NCBI GenBank assembly: GCA_018262315.1
Contig: JAGSPS010000102.1
Span: forward strand, 1 to 9,518
Reading direction: 5' to 3'
Source: Deltaproteobacteria bacterium
GTDB taxonomy: Bacteria; Myxococcota_A; UBA9160; PR03
DNA: 9,518 nucleotides
The notes under the pieces: generated by a model
Told to the model about the DNA's origin: nothing
Database searches by the model: none
What the model saw: the letters and a program-made list of their open reading frames with translations, nothing else
Shown: in pieces, positions 6,569-9,518 of the stretch
How the letters are laid out: each line of letters begins with the position of its first letter
Position numbering within the stretch: the first letter of the stretch is position 1
Translations under genes and position numbers: made by a program

Positions 6569-6865
6569 CTAACCGCCATCGCCTTCGATGGGTTGCTCGA
6601 GGATCTGCCCGAGCGCGGCGACGGCGCGCTCGGCGTCCGCGCCGGAGGCTCGCAGGCGCAGCCGGGTGCCGAACGCGGCGGCGAGCGAGAGCAGCGAAAG
6701 CACGCTGCGCCCGTTCACCGTCTCACCCGGCTCTCCGGCGCGCGCGACTTCGATCTCCGCCTGGAAGCGCGACGCGAGCGCCACGAAGCGCCCCGCCGGC
6801 CGCGCGTGAAGACCGAGCTTGTGTCGCACCGTGAACTCGCCCTCGCAAGCGGCGACGTCGTTCAC
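6569..6865 (-). CDS. ptsH: HPr-family phosphocarrier protein
   Basis: HPr is the small phosphocarrier that takes phosphate from Enzyme I on a histidine and passes it to EIIA proteins. This 98-residue protein has HKLGLHARPAGRF (15-27) with the phosphoryl-accepting His20, followed by NGRSVLSLLSLAAAFG (51-66). Ser54 in that segment aligns with the serine phosphorylated by HprK in HPr (Ser46 in Gram-positive numbering). The last part (ASGADAERAVAALGQILE) is the usual C-terminal helix. It starts at GTG 6865, overlapping the stop of the EIIA gene (GTGA), with GAAGGG 5 nt upstream. An N-terminal extension of a few residues (NDVAACEG) is slightly longer than in the E. coli protein. It is the last gene of the PTS group; no Enzyme I gene follows. 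Confidence 0.95.
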   Translation of the reverse strand: MNDVAACEGEFTVRHKLGLHARPAGRFVALASRFQAEIEVARAGEPGETVNGRSVLSLLSLAAAFGTRLRLRASGADAERAVAALGQILEQPIEGDGG

Positions 6866-7311
6866 CGACGCCCTTCCGGAAGGATCTCGGACGCCACGCG
6901 GATGTTGCGCTGGCCGTATTCCTTGATGAAGGTCGCCAGCTCCTCGAGCGGCCGATTCTCGGTCATCGTCGCGAGCTTGATCAGCATCGGCAGGTTCAGG
7001 CCGGTGACCACCTCGACGCGGTGCTCTTCGAGAAACGAGAGGCCCATGTTCGACGGTGTGCCGCCGAACATGTCGGTGAGGATCAGCACGCCCTCCCCCG
7101 CCATTTTCTGACGGCCCGGCGGGACCGTCGCCTCGCGCCCTTCGGCGCGGCGCAATGCGTCGGCGATCGCCTCGCGCATCTGGTCGACGGACTGCTTCGG
7201 GTCGATCGACACCGCCTGGAACGGCGGCGCATCCGGTACGATCAGACGCAGCGCCTGCAGGAATTCCTCGCCCAGCCGGTAGTGGGTCACGATCACGACG
7301 CCGGGTGCCAT
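6862..7311 (-). CDS. PTS EIIA component, mannose (EIIA-Man) family
   Basis: This is a 149-residue single-domain protein of the mannose/fructose/sorbose EIIA family, which receives phosphate from HPr on a histidine near the N terminus. His10 in GVVIVTHYRLGEEF (4-17) is at that position. The second signature LILTDMFGGTPSNMG (76-90) is followed by VVTGLNLPMLIKL (101-113), both standard for the fold. No EIIB, EIIC or EIID gene is present, so it is more likely a regulatory than a sugar-uptake component. ATG 7311 shares one base with the rapZ stop (TGATG) and has AAGGA 6 nt upstream. A GTG just before it at 7314 is possible but too close to the ribosome site. The 3' end overlaps ptsH by 4 nt. Confidence 0.93.
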   Translation of the reverse strand: MAPGVVIVTHYRLGEEFLQALRLIVPDAPPFQAVSIDPKQSVDQMREAIADALRRAEGREATVPPGRQKMAGEGVLILTDMFGGTPSNMGLSFLEEHRVEVVTGLNLPMLIKLATMTENRPLEELATFIKEYGQRNIRVASEILPEGRR

Positions 7312-8180
7312 CACGGTTCCTTTTCCAGATCTCTGTGCTGCACGTTGACCTCGCGCCCGCTCTGGCGCAACCGCGCGGCCATTGCCGTCGCCACCGCCAC
7401 CGAGCGATGGCGGCCACCGGTGCAGCCGATCCCGATCGTCAGGTACGCCTTCCCCTCCGCGTCGTAGCGCGCGAGCAGGTAGTCGAGGAAGCCGCCGAGC
7501 CGCTCGAGCAGCTCTTGCGTTCGCTCGTGCTCGAGGACGTAGTCGGCGACGTCCCTGTCGAGCCCCGTCTTCGGGCGCAGCAGCGGCTCGAAATGCGGAT
7601 TCCGCAGGAAGCGCACGTCGAAGAGCAACTCCGCCGCGGGCGGGATGCCATAGCGATAGCCGAAGGAGACGAACGTCACGACGCTCGGCTTCCCTTCCCC
7701 CGTCGCCCAGCGCACGACCGCGTCGCGGAGTTGATGGATGTTGAGCCGCGAGCTGTCGAGCACATAGTCGGCGAGCCGCGCGACGTCGCCGAGCAGTGCG
7801 CGCTCGCGCAACGTGCCCTGCTCGACGGTACCGGCCGGCGACAGCGGGTGGACCCGGCGCGTCTCGCGGTAGCGCGACACCAGGACTTCGTCGGCGCAGT
7901 CGAGGAAGAGCACGTCGGCGCGGGCGCCGGTCGCGCGGATCGCCTGGACCACCGCCGGGAAGCCCTTGAGAAACGCCGCCTCGCGCGCGTCGAGCGCCAA
8001 TGCGATGTTGCGCACCGGCGGGTTCGCCTTGGCACACAGATCGACGAATTGTTCGATCAGCTGCGGCGGGATGTTGTCGACGCCGTAGAAACCGAGATCC
8101 TCGAGCGCGCCCATCGCGGTCGTGCGGCCGCTGCCCGAGAGTCCCGAGACGAAGACGATGCGCGTCTTCTCGTGACTCAT
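7311..8180 (-). CDS. rapZ: RapZ/YvcJ-family nucleotide-binding protein with a variant Walker A motif
   Basis: RapZ is an RNA-binding adaptor in enterobacteria (controls glmS through small RNAs); Gram-positive YvcJ is a P-loop nucleotide hydrolase, and the wider role in other phyla is unclear. The 289 residues match the family. The P loop is GLSGSGRTT (13-21), followed by ALEDLGFYGVDNIPP, the family's second signature. FLDCADEVLVSRYRETRRVHPLS is the Walker B-like region, and SFGYRYGIPPAAELLFDVRFLRNPHFEPLLRP and GCTGGRHR (252-259) mark the C-terminal domain. The lysine of the P loop is Arg19 (codon CGC). ATG 8180 overlaps the hprK stop (ATGA). The longer open frame upstream is a shadow of hprK. 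The basic Lys cluster used by E. coli RapZ for RNA binding is not evident. Confidence 0.95.
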   Translation of the reverse strand: MSHEKTRIVFVSGLSGSGRTTAMGALEDLGFYGVDNIPPQLIEQFVDLCAKANPPVRNIALALDAREAAFLKGFPAVVQAIRATGARADVLFLDCADEVLVSRYRETRRVHPLSPAGTVEQGTLRERALLGDVARLADYVLDSSRLNIHQLRDAVVRWATGEGKPSVVTFVSFGYRYGIPPAAELLFDVRFLRNPHFEPLLRPKTGLDRDVADYVLEHERTQELLERLGGFLDYLLARYDAEGKAYLTIGIGCTGGRHRSVAVATAMAARLRQSGREVNVQHRDLEKEP

Positions 8181-8701
8181 CGGCGTTTGCCTTCGCTGCG
8201 CAGTCGGTCGTCGAGGCGACTCGCGGCGCTGCCTGCCGAGCGGCGGTGGACATGATCGCGCACCGCCACCTCGACGAGCGTGGCGAGGCTTCCCGCCGGC
8301 CGCGCCGGCAGCAGCAGTGCGGGGAGCGGCACCCCGTCCCAGCTCTCGAGCGGGCGCTCGAGGCCGACGCGCTCGACCTCGAGACCCGGGCGCCATTCGG
8401 CCAGCCGGCACACGAGCCCGATCTCGGCGCGTTCGGCCACCGCCTCGGATCCGAACAGATCGGGCAGGTAGACGATGCCGATTCCGCGCAGTTCCATGTG
8501 GTGTCGGATCAGCTCTGGCGATTCACCGAAGAGACGGCCCTCGCCGTCCCGCTCCAACACCACGACGTCGTCCGCCACCAGCCGGTGCCCGCGCCGCACC
8601 AGCTCGAGCGCGCATTCGCTCTTGCCGATGCCGCTCGGCCCGAGGAGCAAGACTCCGACGCCTTGCACGTCGACGAGCGCTCCGTGGGCGCGTGCCGCCA
8701 T
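8177..8701 (-). CDS. hprK: HPr kinase/phosphorylase, catalytic domain only
   Basis: HprK phosphorylates and dephosphorylates HPr on a serine in response to metabolites. This 174-residue protein starts exactly at the catalytic domain. AHGALVDVQGVGVLLLG carries the conserved His6, followed by the P loop GPSGIGKSE (21-29), RGHRLVADD (37-45), the family signature MELRGIGIVYLPDLFG (69-84) and LVCRLAEW. The N-terminal domain of the usual ~310-residue enzyme is absent, and there is no room for it because ptsN ends 10 nt upstream. The usual GRN motif near the C terminus is AGS (136-138), although VEVAV follows as expected. Short HprK forms are known in Alphaproteobacteria. The start is ATG 8701 with a weak GGGA. 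The gene overlaps rapZ by 4 nt, and the HPr target Ser54 is encoded two genes downstream. Confidence 0.92.
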   Translation of the reverse strand: MAARAHGALVDVQGVGVLLLGPSGIGKSECALELVRRGHRLVADDVVVLERDGEGRLFGESPELIRHHMELRGIGIVYLPDLFGSEAVAERAEIGLVCRLAEWRPGLEVERVGLERPLESWDGVPLPALLLPARPAGSLATLVEVAVRDHVHRRSAGSAASRLDDRLRSEGKRR

Positions 8702-8711
8702 CGTGTCCCGG

Positions 8712-9173
8712 CTAGAACTTCGCGTCTTCCTCCTCGATGGCCCGCAGAACCTCGTCCCGGGTTCCGGCCTCGAGGAGTCGCTTGCGGAAGCTGGCGTCGC
8801 GCAGGAAACGCGAGATCCGCGCGAGCGCCTTCAGGTGCTGTCCGCCCGAGTGCTCGGGCACCACGAGCAGGAAGAACAGGTGCGTCGGCTGCCCGTCGAT
8901 CGAATCGAAGTCGATCCCGCCGCGGCTGCGCGCGAACGAGGCCAACAGCCGCTCGAGCCCGGGCACCTTGCCATGCGGAATCGCCACCGCCTCACCGATC
9001 CCCGTGCTCTGGAGCTTCTCGCGTTCGACGAGCACGTCGAGCAGGCGCACTTCGTCGAGCCCGGGCTCGGCGCTCGCGAGCGCCTTGGCCATCTCTGCCA
9101 GCACGTCGCGCTTCTCGCGCGCCGCGAGATCGAGGATCACGGCGTCCCGGACCAGGATGTCGGAGATCTTCAT
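8712..9173 (-). CDS. ptsN: PTS EIIA-Ntr (nitrogen-regulatory, fructose-type EIIA)
   Basis: EIIA-Ntr is the output protein of the PTS-Ntr phosphorelay, which regulates potassium transport, sigma54 or phosphate responses according to its phosphorylation state. The 153 residues form a full PTS_EIIA type-2 domain. KISDILVRDAVILDL comes first, then REKLQSTGIGEAVAIPHGKVPGL with active His67, FDSIDGQPTHLFFLLVVPEHSGGQHLKALARISRFLRD and a C-terminal helix. The ATG at 9173 has GAGG at 9183-9180, 6 nt upstream. It begins 23 nt after the rpoN stop. In many proteobacteria hpf/raiA sits between rpoN and ptsN; here it does not. It lies upstream of hprK with a 10-nt gap. Confidence 0.96.
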   Translation of the reverse strand: MKISDILVRDAVILDLAAREKRDVLAEMAKALASAEPGLDEVRLLDVLVEREKLQSTGIGEAVAIPHGKVPGLERLLASFARSRGGIDFDSIDGQPTHLFFLLVVPEHSGGQHLKALARISRFLRDASFRKRLLEAGTRDEVLRAIEEEDAKF

Positions 9174-9196
9174 ACGCGTCCTCGCCGCGGAGCAGG

Positions 9197-9518
9197 CTAG
9201 CCGACCCGGCGGCGCTTCGTCGAGGAGAGGAGGTTCATCGCTTCGCGGTACTTGGTCACGGTGCGCCGTGCGATGTCGATGTTCGCGGTGCGCAACATCT
9301 CGGCGATGCGCTGATCGGACAGCGGACGGCGCGGATCCTCGGCCTGGATGATGCGGCGGATCTTCTCCTTCACGCTTTCGCTGGCGATCGCGTCGCCTTC
9401 GACGCGGTGGATGCTCGAATTGAAGAAGAACTTGAGTTCGAAGATGCCCTGCGGCGTGTGCGCGTACTTGTTGGTGGTGACGCGACTCACGGTGGACTCG
9501 TGCATGCCGATGTCGTCG
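9197..9518 (-). CDS. rpoN: RNA polymerase sigma-54 factor, C-terminal 106 residues (5' end outside window)
   Basis: Sigma54 binds -24/-12 promoters and needs AAA+ activators to open DNA. The fragment starts in the helix-turn-helix part: DDIGMHESTVSRVTTNKY, then TPQGIFELKFFFNSSI. It ends with the RpoN box ARRTVTKYRE, which contacts the -24 element, and a basic tail (STKRRRVG). Stop TAG at 9197-9199. The gene is open to the right edge; its start lies beyond it. It is the first recognisable gene of the PTS-Ntr order, with ptsN starting 23 nt downstream. Confidence 0.96.
   Translation of the reverse strand, partial: DDIGMHESTVSRVTTNKYAHTPQGIFELKFFFNSSIHRVEGDAIASESVKEKIRRIIQAEDPRRPLSDQRIAEMLRTANIDIARRTVTKYREAMNLLSSTKRRRVG

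Noticed and set aside
8177..8716. Frameshifted full-length hprK
   Set aside because: The N-terminal domain is not found in any frame, since ptsN fills the upstream sequence. The gene appears genuinely short rather than broken.

Overview
The window is GC-rich, gene-dense, Gram-negative chromosome. An outer-membrane efflux protein (TolC family), the RpoN/PTS-Ntr gene order, a bactofilin, and HprK together with RapZ and a mannose-type EIIA suggest a deltaproteobacteria-like lineage (Myxococcota, Desulfobacterota or Binatota type). This placement is inferred from gene content only. No tRNA, rRNA, CRISPR array, insertion sequence or phage gene was seen.

Left arm (1-1053, + strand): the 3' end of a TolC-family gene, then a complete bactofilin gene. 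Both are followed by GC-rich hairpins. Positions 1054-1163 separate this arm from the convergent secF and hold a stack of inverted repeats, the last with a short T run.

Right arm (1164-9518, - strand, read from high to low coordinates): two consecutive gene groups. The first is rpoN (3' end only), ptsN (EIIA-Ntr), hprK (kinase domain only), rapZ, a mannose-type EIIA and ptsH-like HPr. It is a regulatory phosphotransfer cluster with no sugar permease and, in this window, no Enzyme I and no hpf/raiA. After a 109-nt gap carrying a plausible sigma70 promoter and a leader hairpin comes the second group: metK (S-adenosylmethionine synthetase), a secreted SpoIID/LytB peptidoglycan lytic enzyme, yajC, secD and secF. 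Most neighbours overlap by 1-4 nt (ATGA, GTGA, TGATG), which suggests translational coupling.

How they could work together: HPr His20 can pass phosphate to His10 of the mannose-type EIIA, and possibly to His67 of EIIA-Ntr. HprK probably targets HPr Ser54. RapZ is the usual partner ATPase-like protein of such clusters. YajC, SecD and SecF form the proton-driven accessory module of the SecYEG translocon, and the SpoIID-like protein is a predicted Sec export substrate encoded just ahead of them.

No wholly new system is evident. The points most worth checking are a Walker A Lys-to-Arg change in RapZ, a single-domain HprK with an altered C-terminal motif, a palindrome/G-quadruplex element at the spoIID start, and the placement of a SpoIID enzyme in the Sec operon.
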